Part shown: positions 8,536-16,301 of the stretch, in pieces
Position numbering within the stretch: position 1 is the first letter of the stretch
Layout of the letters: each line of letters starts with the position of its first letter
Assembly (NCBI RefSeq): GCF_024360925.2
Contig: NZ_CP113517.1
Span: 4,196,001 to 4,260,000, forward strand
From: Methylomonas rapida
GTDB taxonomy: Bacteria > Pseudomonadota > Gammaproteobacteria > Methylococcales > Methylomonadaceae
Reading direction: 5' to 3'
DNA: 64,000 nt
Notes under the pieces: generated by a model
The model's input: the letters and a program-made list of their open reading frames with translations, nothing else
Told to the model about the DNA's origin: nothing
Database searches by the model: none
Program-made: the position numbers and the translations under genes

Positions 8536-9195
8536 CTAAACCGCATGAATGCAACGCTCGTCATCGTGCCTGGGATTATTGACCCAGTCGCTTACTGGTA
8601 TTGCCATCATCTGCGAATAGGCATGATTATCGAGCAATTCGAATGCTTGATCTGCATCGGTGGTTTTATCCAGCCACTGATGATAATGCTCTAACGGGAT
8701 GATCACCGGCATTCTGTCGTGAATCGGTTGCATCAGTCCGGCCGCTGCGGTTGTGATGATTGTACACGAGTACAGAGTTTCGGTTTCATGCTGCCACTGC
8801 TCCCACAGCCCCGCAAAGGCAAACAATTGGTGGTCAGCATGATGGATGTTAAATGCTTGTTTGCCAGATTCGAGTTTCTGCCATTCATAAAAACTTGAGG
8901 CAGGAATTAAGCAGCGCCGATGATTGAACGCTGAGCGAAACGACGGTTTTTCACGAACGGTTTCCATGCGGGCGTTGATTAGATGTGAACTGTTTTTACT
9001 GTCCTTAGCCCAAGACGGCACCAAGCCCCAGAACAGATTCACCGCCTTGCGCGACTGATCGTCTAGTTCGACGATGTTGAGAATTTTCTGTGCCGGTGCA
9101 ATGTTGTAGCTTGGCTGAAAGTGTACTTGGCGCAGAATCTCGAAATGTTCAATAAGGGCCTCCGGTGTTGCTGTCAGAGCGTAACGTCCGCACAT
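8536..9195 (-). CDS. yedK: SRAP-domain abasic-site protein (YedK/HMCES family)
   Basis: 219 residues. Cys2 directly after the initiator Met (MCGRYALT) is the residue that crosslinks abasic sites in single-stranded DNA after Met removal. Other family landmarks are PSYNIAPAQ, LFWGLVPSWAKD, INARMETVREKPSFR, RRCLIPASSFYEW and the C-terminal PIHDRMPVIIP with the catalytic His. YedK-type proteins protect single-stranded gaps from mutagenic processing; mobile elements often carry a copy together with recombination genes, as here. It reads leftward and is followed by about 240 bases without a gene up to ISL3 copy A. Confidence 0.92.
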   Translation of the reverse strand: MCGRYALTATPEALIEHFEILRQVHFQPSYNIAPAQKILNIVELDDQSRKAVNLFWGLVPSWAKDSKNSSHLINARMETVREKPSFRSAFNHRRCLIPASSFYEWQKLESGKQAFNIHHADHQLFAFAGLWEQWQHETETLYSCTIITTAAAGLMQPIHDRMPVIIPLEHYHQWLDKTTDADQAFELLDNHAYSQMMAIPVSDWVNNPRHDDERCIHAV

Positions 9196-9251
9196 AGATA
9201 TTCACCTTGTTTTAACCCTGTTTTGAAAAGCCTCTCTGTCAAACGACGATG

Positions 9252-9572
9252 TCAGGCCTCGAATCCGATCTCGAACGAGGAAAGACCAGATTCGTCCCCA
9301 TAGATCAAAGACAAACAGGAAGGATCTGGTGTATCGATCTGATGCGCTGAATACGCGTCCAATAGGGGCGTGATATGTCGTGCCGATCTAGGCGTGGTAT
9401 AAACGAAATAGCAAGTTTCATCATCAGTCCAGCAGCCAAACATTGCCATGCCCTCGGGCCCGTTTTTAGCCACATAGGCTGCCCTGAATGCGCCAAAGAG
9501 CACGGCCATTTCACCGGATTCGTATTCCTGGCGAGAGAGTGTGATGCGGTGCCAACTCATGGGTTTTATCAT
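9252..9572 (-). CDS. Small protein of unknown function upstream of yedK
   Basis: About 106 residues from the ATG at 9572 (GAAGG upstream); a longer in-frame start at 9632 has no better signal. Features: MSWHRITLSRQEYESGEMAV, an AMFGCWTDDETCYFVYTTPRSARH strand region, and a C-terminal LSLIYGDESGLSSFEIGF. Alternating strands suggest a small alpha/beta fold. No family recognised. It ends 56 bases before the yedK start and is probably co-transcribed with it. Confidence 0.55.
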   Translation of the reverse strand: MIKPMSWHRITLSRQEYESGEMAVLFGAFRAAYVAKNGPEGMAMFGCWTDDETCYFVYTTPRSARHITPLLDAYSAHQIDTPDPSCLSLIYGDESGLSSFEIGFEA

Positions 9573-9773
9573 CTCATACCTTCTGTCACAAATCCTTAGA
9601 TTGATCCGTATAGCGCCGGTTGTGCCAGTCATAAGAGCGACAGATCATAGCTTAGCGGCCCAAGAATCTTAACATGCCTGCAATTCCGTACCACCAAGCC
9701 ATCTTGACAAGACCGAATCGAGTTTAAAGGACGCATTCATGATCGAGACGGGTGTGCAAAACCTTAATCATCT

Positions 9774-9789
9774 GGAGTGTGCACACTCC
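9774..9789. promoter_or_regulatory. 16-bp perfect palindrome upstream of the small gene at 9854
   Basis: GGAGTGTGCACACTCC is a perfect palindrome 65 bases ahead of the ATG at 9854, a plausible operator for a dimeric regulator. There is no close copy ahead of the paralogue at 3042. Confidence 0.45.
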
Positions 9790-9842
9790 GAACTTGGCAT
9801 CGATGGGCAGCATACAGCGTCGATGTGTTTCAGTTTAATTTT

Positions 9843-9852
9843 TGGAGCTCCA
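9843..9852 (+). promoter_or_regulatory. Palindromic ribosome binding site
   Basis: TGGAGCTCCA is a perfect 10-bp palindrome ending two bases before the ATG at 9854, with the GGAG Shine-Dalgarno in its left arm. It matches the arrangement at 3027-3042, although the inner bases differ, so the palindrome itself seems to be what is conserved. Confidence 0.55.
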
Positions 9853-9853
9853 G

Positions 9854-10222
9854 ATGTTTGATAACTACGAAACCAATAACGCAAATGATAAATTTGCGAA
9901 ATTAAAAGCGATTGCAGCTGGCGAAGTGTCAGCACAACAGCCAATACCCTGGCAACATGAAGTCAACAAACCCTTGATTGGCACGATCAAGGGCTTTAGT
10001 GAATTTCATCATGACCGATTCGGTCCCCAGAAAACGGTCATCGTGGAACGGGAGAACGGCGAGGTCGTCTCGGCTTTCATGAATGCCTACGTGTCCAACG
10101 GCATGGAACTTCAAAATGCCCAGCCCGGCGATTTGGTATTGATCCAGTTGATGGGCAAAGCTAAAAGCCAGCATGGCAATCAGTACAACGAATTCCAGCT
10201 GTACATTGAGAAACCAACATAA
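9854..10222 (+). CDS. Small element-borne protein, paralogue of the gene at 3042
   Basis: 122 residues from the ATG at 9854 (the ORF could begin at 9842, but GGAG fits the later start). It shares with the 3042 product DKFAKLKAIAAGE, HEV.(K/N)PLIGTIKGFS, TVIVE and the C-terminal DLVLIQL.GK..S..G.QYNEF strand pattern. The function is unknown; a small beta-barrel, perhaps a nucleic-acid binder, is an inference from strand pattern and from neighbouring recombination genes. It has its own terminator, nearly the same as that of the paralogue. Confidence 0.72.
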   Translation: MFDNYETNNANDKFAKLKAIAAGEVSAQQPIPWQHEVNKPLIGTIKGFSEFHHDRFGPQKTVIVERENGEVVSAFMNAYVSNGMELQNAQPGDLVLIQLMGKAKSQHGNQYNEFQLYIEKPT

Positions 10223-10245
10223 CGTCAATTGCAATGCGTTATCAC

Positions 10246-10275
10246 AAGGCACCGGCTTCAGCCGGTGCCTTGTTG
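10246..10275 (+). terminator. Intrinsic terminator
   Basis: AAGGCACCGGCT pairs with AGCCGGTGCCTT around a short loop (10246-10271) and is followed by a T-rich tract (TTGTTGTGTTTATTTG). It ends the 9854 gene; the stem is the improved twin of the one at 3408. Confidence 0.8.
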
Positions 10276-10510
10276 TGTTTATTTGTTTGTGCGAATGGCA
10301 AATTAGGCTGTTTGCGCCTCCTGTGGGTCCAACATTGGGCGAGCTGAGAACGCCCGCCGTGCCGGGGCGCTGCGTTCGTGAGTTTCGACTACTACGAGCC
10401 ATCCCGCACGTTGACCGTCAGCTGCGGCATCGCCTGTTTGAATATCTGAACTCATTAATTAGGTGTAATCAAGGAGCCAGACTTTTCTGGAACATAGTTT
10501 TTAGTTATAA

Positions 10511-10558
10511 AAATGCAGCGAGTGCATTTATTTTTGTATAAAATGCATCTAATGCATT
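10511..10558 (+). promoter_or_regulatory. Tandem operators for the XRE regulator
   Basis: Two dyads of the same form, AATGCA-N5-TGCATT, lie at 10512-10528 and 10542-10558, exactly 30 bases (about three helical turns) apart, so two dimers would bind on the same DNA face. A TATAAA sits between them (10537-10542) as a possible -10. They precede the ATG of the XRE gene at 10576 by 17 bases, the usual layout for autoregulation. The rest of 10276-10510 shows no gene. Confidence 0.7.
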
Positions 10559-10711
10559 AGTGTTGGGCTCCTCGAATGGCAATCACCAGTATCCCTCAAT
10601 TAGTCAAGATGGCGCGCAATGGACGCAGTCAGTCTGAATTTGCTCTTGAACTTGGTGTGAAGCAGTCTACTTCGGAAAATTTCAAGCTAGTTGTCGCCTC
10701 AATGTAAAAAC

Positions 10712-11800
10712 TTATGCGGTTATTTTGTTTTGGTTAGAGGGCTCCTGGTTCGAGTTGTTTTGGGCTTCGGCATGATCGGGATTGAGATGAACGGTATGGA
10801 TTCTGTTCCAGTTACGAGTATTTTTACTCCAGCGCTGCGGATTTTGGCGGCGGGCGTTTTCATAGAGCGCGGTGCGTTTCGCCAATAGGGCTAAGTCCAA
10901 GCCGGCATGGCGTTGCGCCGGGGTCACAAATCCAATGGCGCTATGGCGGTGTTCGTGGTTGTACCACTGCACCAGATCGGCCACCCATTGCCGGGCAACC
11001 GTCAGGTCGGCAAACGGTTTCAACGGGTATTGCGGGCGATATTTCAAGGTTTTGAACAGCGATTCCGAATAAGGGTTGTCGTTGCTCACGGCCGGGCGGC
11101 TAAACGAAGGGACGACGCCGAGCCGCTGCAAGGTCGCGAGCATGGTAGCCCCCTTCATAGGACTGCCGTTGTCGGAATGCAGGATGATCTGCCCAGGCCG
11201 CAGGCCTTCGCGTTGAACAATATCCTGCATCAGTTCGCTGGCCCATTGGCTGCTTTCTTCCTCAAATACCTGCCAACCCACAATTTGACGGCTAAAGATG
11301 TCGAGGAACAAGTAGAGATAGTAAAACTGGCCTTTGATCGCCGTCGGCAGATAGGTAATATCCCAACTATAAATCTGGTTCGGCGCGGTAGCAGTCAGCG
11401 CGCGGGGTTTGCTGCGCGGCTGACGGGGGCGTTCGCTACGGCGGTGTTTCAGCTGCTGGGCGGCTTTCAGAATGCGATAGATCGTCGATTCGGACGCCAG
11501 ATAAATGCCTTGATCGGCCAGGCGAGGCACGATCTGGCTGGGCGGACAATCCGCAAATTCATCGGAATTGGCCACACTCAGGATGTGGGCGCGCTCGGCC
11601 TCGGTGAGCGCATGCGGCGGCGTGTATTGGCGTTGCGGTCGACGATCGGCTTTCACCGGTTCATCGTCACCGGCTTGCCAGCGCTGCAAGGTGCGCGGGC
11701 TCAGACCCAGTACAGCACAGGCTTGGTCTTGGCGGGCACCGGCGGCCATCGCCTCGGCAACGGATTCGATCAGGTTTTGGCGCTGCTGAAGAGACGTCAT
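10712..11800 (-). CDS. IS3-family transposase OrfB (copy A)
   Basis: 362-residue rve-type integrase. The N-terminal helix-turn-helix-like region (VLGLSPRTLQRWQ) is followed by the catalytic core: WDITYLPTAIKG (D), IILHSDNGSPMKG (D), and DNPYSESLFKTLKY (E). The start ATG overlaps the OrfA stop as ATGA, which suggests translational coupling rather than frameshifting. Confidence 0.93.
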   Translation of the reverse strand: MTSLQQRQNLIESVAEAMAAGARQDQACAVLGLSPRTLQRWQAGDDEPVKADRRPQRQYTPPHALTEAERAHILSVANSDEFADCPPSQIVPRLADQGIYLASESTIYRILKAAQQLKHRRSERPRQPRSKPRALTATAPNQIYSWDITYLPTAIKGQFYYLYLFLDIFSRQIVGWQVFEEESSQWASELMQDIVQREGLRPGQIILHSDNGSPMKGATMLATLQRLGVVPSFSRPAVSNDNPYSESLFKTLKYRPQYPLKPFADLTVARQWVADLVQWYNHEHRHSAIGFVTPAQRHAGLDLALLAKRTALYENARRQNPQRWSKNTRNWNRIHTVHLNPDHAEAQNNSNQEPSNQNKITA

Positions 11801-12300
11801 TCGACCTCGCCCCCCAACAGCGCCCGGACCTTTTTTTGCAGGATCAACAAAGCGGCGGCTTCGGCCAGGGCTTTTTCCTTGCGAGCCAACTCGCGTTCCA
11901 GGCGTTGGTTTTCGGCTTTTAGGCTGCGTAGCGTCTGGCTGTCTTTGCGGTCGTTATCGCTGCTACCGGCTGTGCAGAAATCGGTCTTCCATTGTTGCAA
12001 TTGATGGGCAAATAACCCACGTTCGCGACACCAGGCATTCAAGGCCTCGCCCGACAATGTGTGGGTTTCCTGAAGTGCCTGCAAGCGCTGTTCCGGTGAC
12101 CAATCTTGAGGGCGTTTTGCTGGGCTTTTTGCCCGGTTCTTATCGTTGAGTGCTGTGTGGCTCATCCAGGTTTTTAAGGTGTGCACGCTGAGATTCAATT
12201 CATCAGCGATGGCTTGTATGCTGCGATTGCCTCGGCTATAGACTTTGGCCAAGGCTTGTTCTTTGAATTCATCAGAATAACGGGTTTTTGAATACTTCAT
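11797..12300 (-). CDS. IS3-family transposase OrfA (copy A)
   Basis: 167 residues. The N-terminal helix-turn-helix (YSDEFKEQALAKVYSRGN, then IADELNLSVHTLKTWM) recognises the IS ends; the C-terminal coiled coil (LKAENQRLERELARKEKALA) is the multimerisation zipper typical of OrfA. Identical in translation to copy B. Confidence 0.93.
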   Translation of the reverse strand: MKYSKTRYSDEFKEQALAKVYSRGNRSIQAIADELNLSVHTLKTWMSHTALNDKNRAKSPAKRPQDWSPEQRLQALQETHTLSGEALNAWCRERGLFAHQLQQWKTDFCTAGSSDNDRKDSQTLRSLKAENQRLERELARKEKALAEAAALLILQKKVRALLGGEVE

Positions 12301-12620
12301 GTTTAAATCTCAAATTTCATACAGTCTGAAAATTTGAGGCGACAACTATTCTGACGCAGGGGGACTTTGAGTCGATATGAAAAAGGTGAAGCTAATCCGA
12401 AAGCACATATCATCGAGCACTGTATGCATCTCGTGCATTGGGAATGCCAGGATAAAGAATTGTCTGTAGATGAATTGGCGGAAAAGGTGCGCATACAACT
12501 CGGGCGTGAAGATCAGGCGCATCTGCGTGTCGCACTTTCCAAGCTTATTGATGGTCTATTGGCCGAGAAAAACATGGCTGGCAATATGAGCCAGCACTCA
12601 AACTTCAATGGAGATTGATT

Positions 12621-13373
12621 ATGGCGACCCAATCACAGATTGAATGGACCGAACAAACATGGAACCCTACAACTGGATGCACCAAGATTTCACCGGGTTG
12701 TAAACATTGCTATGCTGAAGTGATGGCCGGCCGACTTCATGCCATGGGTGCGCCCGGCTATGAGAATGGTTTCAAACTGGCGATTCTACCAGAACGGTTA
12801 GCTCAACCCATGCGACGCAGGAAGCCAACTGTTTATTTTGTAAACTCAATGAGCGACCTCTTTCATGAGGACATACCGGACCAATTTCTTGATCAGGTAT
12901 TTTCGGTGATTGAGCAAACTCCGCAGCATACTTATCAAATTCTCACCAAGCGCGCCAAACGATTACCAGAATATTTCCAAAATCGTAGCTGCCCAAAAAA
13001 CGTATGGCTAGGGGTATCGGTCGAAGATCGCGAATATGGTGTGCCTCGCATTGATTACTTACGGCAAATCGATGCGAACATTCGATTCCTGTCAGTGGAG
13101 CCATTGTTAGATGATTTAGGCGAAATTGATTTAACTGGAATTCATTGGGTCATTGTGGGCGGTGAATCAGGGCCAAAAGCCCGATTAATGAAACCCGAGT
13201 GGGTTGAGAATGTTAAGCAGCAGGCCGATAATGCAGGTGCCGCGTTTTTCTTTAAGCAGTGGGGCGGCTGGGGCGCGGATGGTGTAAAGCGACACAAAAA
13301 AGCCAATGGTCGAGTTTTTCGAGGCCGAACCTGGGATGCTTACCCACAGATTGAAGGCGCTATAGCGCGTTGA
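12621..13373 (+). CDS. DUF5131 / phage Gp37-Gp68 family protein (three-Cys-motif protein)
   Basis: 250 residues. The N-terminus IEWTEQTWNPTTGCTKISPG continues into CKHCYAE, giving the C-x6-C-x2-C cluster that names this group and may hold an iron-sulphur centre as in radical-SAM enzymes. Further marks are YFVNSMSDLFHEDIPD, YQILTKRAKRLPEYF, WLGVSVEDREY and VIVGGESGPKARLM. Its usual partner TcmP is next door on the opposite strand, with the last 14 bases of both genes overlapping. The ATG at 12621 follows GGAG. It was in one operon with the disrupted XRE regulator. The biochemical role is unknown. Confidence 0.85.
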   Translation: MATQSQIEWTEQTWNPTTGCTKISPGCKHCYAEVMAGRLHAMGAPGYENGFKLAILPERLAQPMRRRKPTVYFVNSMSDLFHEDIPDQFLDQVFSVIEQTPQHTYQILTKRAKRLPEYFQNRSCPKNVWLGVSVEDREYGVPRIDYLRQIDANIRFLSVEPLLDDLGEIDLTGIHWVIVGGESGPKARLMKPEWVENVKQQADNAGAAFFFKQWGGWGADGVKRHKKANGRVFRGRTWDAYPQIEGAIAR

Positions 13374-14235
13374 GCACATCCTTTGCAATTTTTGTTGCCA
13401 GTCCGAAAGCTTTAGGGCTGGGATTGGATGCGGCAAAATACAGAGCGAATAGAGGGGCTCCACTCGGTTTTTTTGAATCTCCAGCTTGAAACAGGATTTT
13501 CGGCCCAGTTACCGCAGGAAAAAGTCCCTTGAGGCGCTTTGAGACATAATTCAGCATATCATGATGATTAGCCTCTCGTTCGTCGCCGCTTTCATCGCCG
13601 AAAAGATCAGCTTGTCGTTGTGGCTTATAGAACTCTTTTCGCCATTCATCGGTGCCCAGGATGCGAGTAATTGAATTCTCTTTGTCGGCATCTAGCGCAT
13701 TGGCATTCTTAGCGGTTTGTCGGTACAAACCAGAGTAAGGGAAGAGATACCAAACATCGATCGCCTTGGTTGCAGCAATGGCTTCAAGAGTTGACCACTC
13801 TACATGCAGTCCATATGGATCAAGGAAAAGTACTGCACGGGTGTTTTTCCAGTTATAGTTTTTACAAATCTCTTTTAGAGCTGCATTGGCATCATCCTGG
13901 ATGATATCGATAGATTTTTCTGGATATTCGGCCTGAAGAGATTTTAGAGCGGCCATTTTTTTTGCATCTAATTCGATAAAGCAAAATTTATTGAACGGTG
14001 GATTAACCGCCAAAGCCCTTCTAGCCGAGCCATCCACGCTAGTTTTCTCGCCATTCATCGTGATATCACAACGTCCAGTACCGGCAAATCCATCGATGTA
14101 AATCCGAGTAAAAGATTGCTTACTCAAAGCGGTGTTAAATGCAGCCAGATATTTTTCTAGTGCTTCAAGTTTGATGCATGTCCACGAACCACCGAATGAA
14201 TGTTGGTCATTTGGTATTTTTCCTTCTTCAAACAT
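13360..14235 (-). CDS. tcmP: Three-Cys-motif partner protein TcmP
   Basis: About 291 residues. The family is defined as the regular partner of three-Cys-motif proteins, which lie next to it here. YIDGFAGTGRC resembles motif I of Rossmann methyltransferases and AVLFLDPYGLHVEW resembles the DPPY motif IV, with an acidic end (FIELDAKK) at the position of the SAM-binding acid, so it may be a methyltransferase-like enzyme. The start is taken as ATG 14235 (the frame also has a TTG at 14241). It is the last gene of the leftward Res-Mod-RhuM-Mrr series and converges on DUF5131, with a 14-base overlap of the two coding ends. Function not established. Confidence 0.85.
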   Translation of the reverse strand: MFEEGKIPNDQHSFGGSWTCIKLEALEKYLAAFNTALSKQSFTRIYIDGFAGTGRCDITMNGEKTSVDGSARRALAVNPPFNKFCFIELDAKKMAALKSLQAEYPEKSIDIIQDDANAALKEICKNYNWKNTRAVLFLDPYGLHVEWSTLEAIAATKAIDVWYLFPYSGLYRQTAKNANALDADKENSITRILGTDEWRKEFYKPQRQADLFGDESGDEREANHHDMLNYVSKRLKGLFPAVTGPKILFQAGDSKKPSGAPLFALYFAASNPSPKAFGLATKIAKDVLNAL

Positions 14236-14272
14236 TAGCAACCCCTGCTAGCGAAATGTAAATAGCCCTGTT

Positions 14273-15145
14273 TTACCCGAAATTCCTCACGCCACGACAT
14301 TTTGGAAACGCTGCACATCCCCAAAATGTGCCGCCAGCATTGGCGCCTTGTTTTGCCGTACGTTTCACCATGGCACCACCACAATTGGGGTAGGACGGGC
14401 TAGTTGCAGTGATGTCGGGCTTGGTAACAAATGCTGGCACTGGTGGTGTTTCGGTTTGTGCTCGTATTGATCGCGCCGCTTTCGCGTTATCAATCATCCA
14501 GGTAAGTTCTGAGCCATCGATCAACTCGATATTTCGCCCTTTTGCAAAGGATTTGGCATCCGCCGTAAATATCCCCGAAGTTACAACAAATCCCCCCGTT
14601 GCACCCTGTGCTGCCATCACGCCAAACAATTCGCGCACAATATTCACTGAGACTTTAAAAGCTCGCCATTGCTTACATTGAACCAGAAAAACTTCCCCAC
14701 CTTTTTTCAATACCAAGTCGATGCCGCCGTCTGCACCGCCGCCACCCGTTTCGACAACTGAGTAGCCCTTCAATCGAAACGATTCACCTACCAATAATTC
14801 AAAATTCTGCCAGCTCAATGTACGCAATGCATTGCCAGAACTTTCATTGCCAACTATCCGGACAAGTTCTTCACGTTTACGCCGTCCAAAAAACGACGCT
14901 ATTGCGCCGGCTATAAACAGAAATGGGAAAACATACTGCCCGTAACCTGCCAACATTTTTGTCACTTGACCAACAACCATCTGACCGATTTGACCAGGCA
15001 CCGCACTAGTCTGCACATCTGCAATGGCGTATCGATGCAGAACAACGTAAGCGATGATGGCAAGTATTATTCCCACCCACCAAGGTAGCGCTGCGGTAAT
15101 TTCGAACAAATCTTCAATTGGACTGGTTTTTTTCCTTCTTGCCAT
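14273..15145 (-). CDS. Membrane-anchored Mrr-type restriction endonuclease with C-terminal zinc-finger-like domain
   Basis: 290 residues in three parts. Two transmembrane segments (about 20-40, WWVGIILAIIAYVVL; about 70-88, VFPFLFIAGAIASFFG) are followed by an Mrr-type PD-(D/E)xK nuclease domain at about 105-215, with GGADGGIDLVL and EVFLVQCKQW giving the D...QxK core. The tail (250-290) resembles a topoisomerase C4 zinc finger (NCGGAMVKR, FWGCAAFPKCRG), but the first Cys of the usual CPxCGG is replaced by Tyr (SYPNCGG), leaving three Cys. Such nucleases act on foreign or methylated DNA; membrane attachment suggests action at DNA entry (inference). It lies 32 bases upstream of tcmP in the same direction. 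Confidence 0.82.
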   Translation of the reverse strand: MARRKKTSPIEDLFEITAALPWWVGIILAIIAYVVLHRYAIADVQTSAVPGQIGQMVVGQVTKMLAGYGQYVFPFLFIAGAIASFFGRRKREELVRIVGNESSGNALRTLSWQNFELLVGESFRLKGYSVVETGGGGADGGIDLVLKKGGEVFLVQCKQWRAFKVSVNIVRELFGVMAAQGATGGFVVTSGIFTADAKSFAKGRNIELIDGSELTWMIDNAKAARSIRAQTETPPVPAFVTKPDITATSPSYPNCGGAMVKRTAKQGANAGGTFWGCAAFPKCRGVRNFG

Positions 15146-15248
15146 GGATCTCTCTAATTTGGTTGTTCAGTGTGAGGCCTTATAAGTGCGCTTAAAACCA
15201 CTACGTATTAGTTAGTTTGTGCACCAATACCGAATGCCCAATCACCCC

Positions 15249-16301
15249 TCAATCTGCCTTTTTATTGGCATTCGGCAGTTCCTTGGCTGCGGCTTCCAGC
15301 GTTTTAATGTTGAAGTTTTCACCTTCCGCCTCCAATAGCGCACGGCGTTGAGTTGCGTATCGAGCGTATTCTTCTTCAGCGTGACCATCGGCTTGCTTCT
15401 TGGACACACTTCCTGCATTGGGTAGTACATTGCGATCATTGAACTTCAGGAAAGCATTGAGTTTTTCCTCCCAGTCCTTCAGGAAAATTTCCTTACGCCG
15501 GCGCGCCTGATCCTCGGCGAAATCCAACCACATCACGACGATACGGTTGAGTTCGTTAATCTCGGATTCGTAAAGATAGTTTTTGGCAATCGTAACATCC
15601 GCTTTCTGTACATTGCTCGACTTCCAGGTCGTCAAGCCCATGTTGGGGAGAGTACTATCGGCCCGTTCATGGATCAGTTCGGCTGCCGTTTTGCCAGCCA
15701 CAGCGAAGTGCAGTTTGTTTTGGATCACTCGGAAAAACTGCGTGGTTTCGGCTAGGGACGGTGAATAATCCGCCGCCATGGCAAAAATCTCACGAACGCG
15801 CAGGTACATCCGCCGCTCACTGGCTCGGATGTCGCGGATGCGTTCTAACAGCTCATCAAAACGATCCAGTGCGCCGGCACCGGCAACAGGCGGATTTTTC
15901 AGGCGCTCGTCATCAAGTGTAAAGCCCTTGACTAAATACTCACGTAGTCGCTCCGTAGCCCAGCGTCGAAACTGTGTGCCACGGGCTGAACGTACTCGAT
16001 AACCCACGGCCAGGATGGTATCCAGATTGTAGTGATCAATATTGCGGTTGATTTGGCGACTCCCTTCCTGACGAACTATCCGGAATTTCCGGATAGTTGC
16101 CACAGGCTCTAGCTCGCCCTCATCATAGATGTTTCGCAGGTGTTCGTTGATCGTGCGAACATCTTTCTGAAACAACTCCGCCATCAGCGCCTGAGTCAGC
16201 CATAGTGTATCGTCAATGAATCGGCATTCAACTCGAGTACGGCCGTCCTCGGTTTCGTAAAGCAGGAATTCTCCTGAAGGCGCTTGGATGGATTCGCTCA
16301 T
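15249..16301 (-). CDS. RhuM-family protein
   Basis: 350 residues. The family signature is clear: FIDDTLWLTQALMAELFQKD, VRTINEHLRNIYDEGEL, ATIRKFRIVRQEG, NLDTILAVGYRVRS and FRRWATERLREYL. The N-terminal half resembles a KilA-N/ANT-like DNA-binding module; the C-terminal half is helical. RhuM proteins are common inside restriction-modification and other defence operons, although named for a Salmonella virulence locus, and their activity is unknown. The start ATG overlaps the stop of the type III methyltransferase gene by four bases, so the two are translationally coupled and RhuM probably belongs to that system. Confidence 0.85.
   Translation of the reverse strand: MSESIQAPSGEFLLYETEDGRTRVECRFIDDTLWLTQALMAELFQKDVRTINEHLRNIYDEGELEPVATIRKFRIVRQEGSRQINRNIDHYNLDTILAVGYRVRSARGTQFRRWATERLREYLVKGFTLDDERLKNPPVAGAGALDRFDELLERIRDIRASERRMYLRVREIFAMAADYSPSLAETTQFFRVIQNKLHFAVAGKTAAELIHERADSTLPNMGLTTWKSSNVQKADVTIAKNYLYESEINELNRIVVMWLDFAEDQARRRKEIFLKDWEEKLNAFLKFNDRNVLPNAGSVSKKQADGHAEEEYARYATQRRALLEAEGENFNIKTLEAAAKELPNANKKAD
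16074..16098. repeat. 25-bp near-perfect palindrome inside the rhuM gene
   Basis: AACTATCCGGAA pairs with TTCCGGATAGTT around one base. It codes for the family motif TIRKFRIV, so it may simply reflect that near-repetitive peptide, but the arms are perfect. Confidence 0.5.

Larger units (their letters stand above)
10673..12363 (-). mobile_element. IS3-family insertion sequence, copy A
   Basis: 1691 bp, transposition genes on the minus strand. The ends were fixed by comparing the two copies: one end is CCCCCTGCGTCAG, the other CGGAAAATTTCAAG, and both carry AGTTGTCGCCTCAA slightly inside. It is flanked by a 4-bp duplication ACTT (10669-10672 and 12364-12367). It disrupts the XRE regulator gene. 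Confidence 0.92.
10576..12618 (+). pseudogene. XRE-type helix-turn-helix regulator gene, split by an IS3 insertion
   Basis: The 5' part 10576-10672 encodes an N-terminal helix-turn-helix start (IPQLVKMARNGRSQSEFALE) and the 3' part resumes at 12368. Removing the IS (10673-12363) and one ACTT duplication joins ...KQST to LSRYEKGEANPK in one frame, which is precisely the recognition helix and SRYE.G motif of XRE/Cro-family repressors. The rebuilt protein is about 115 residues. Its stop overlaps the ribosome site of the DUF5131 gene (ATG 12621), so regulator and DUF5131 formed one operon. Two dyads upstream fit its operators. The insertion cuts inside the DNA-binding domain, so the regulator should be lost. 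A downstream TTG at 12367 could start only a non-binding C-terminal fragment. Confidence 0.85.

Noticed and set aside
10907..12004. 365-residue frame opposite the IS3 genes (also at 21606-22703)
   Set aside because: Antisense shadow of OrfA/OrfB caused by codon bias; it spans both genes and resembles nothing.
15249..16301. RhuM as a toxin of a toxin-antitoxin pair
   Set aside because: No small partner gene is adjacent; it is coupled to the type III methyltransferase.
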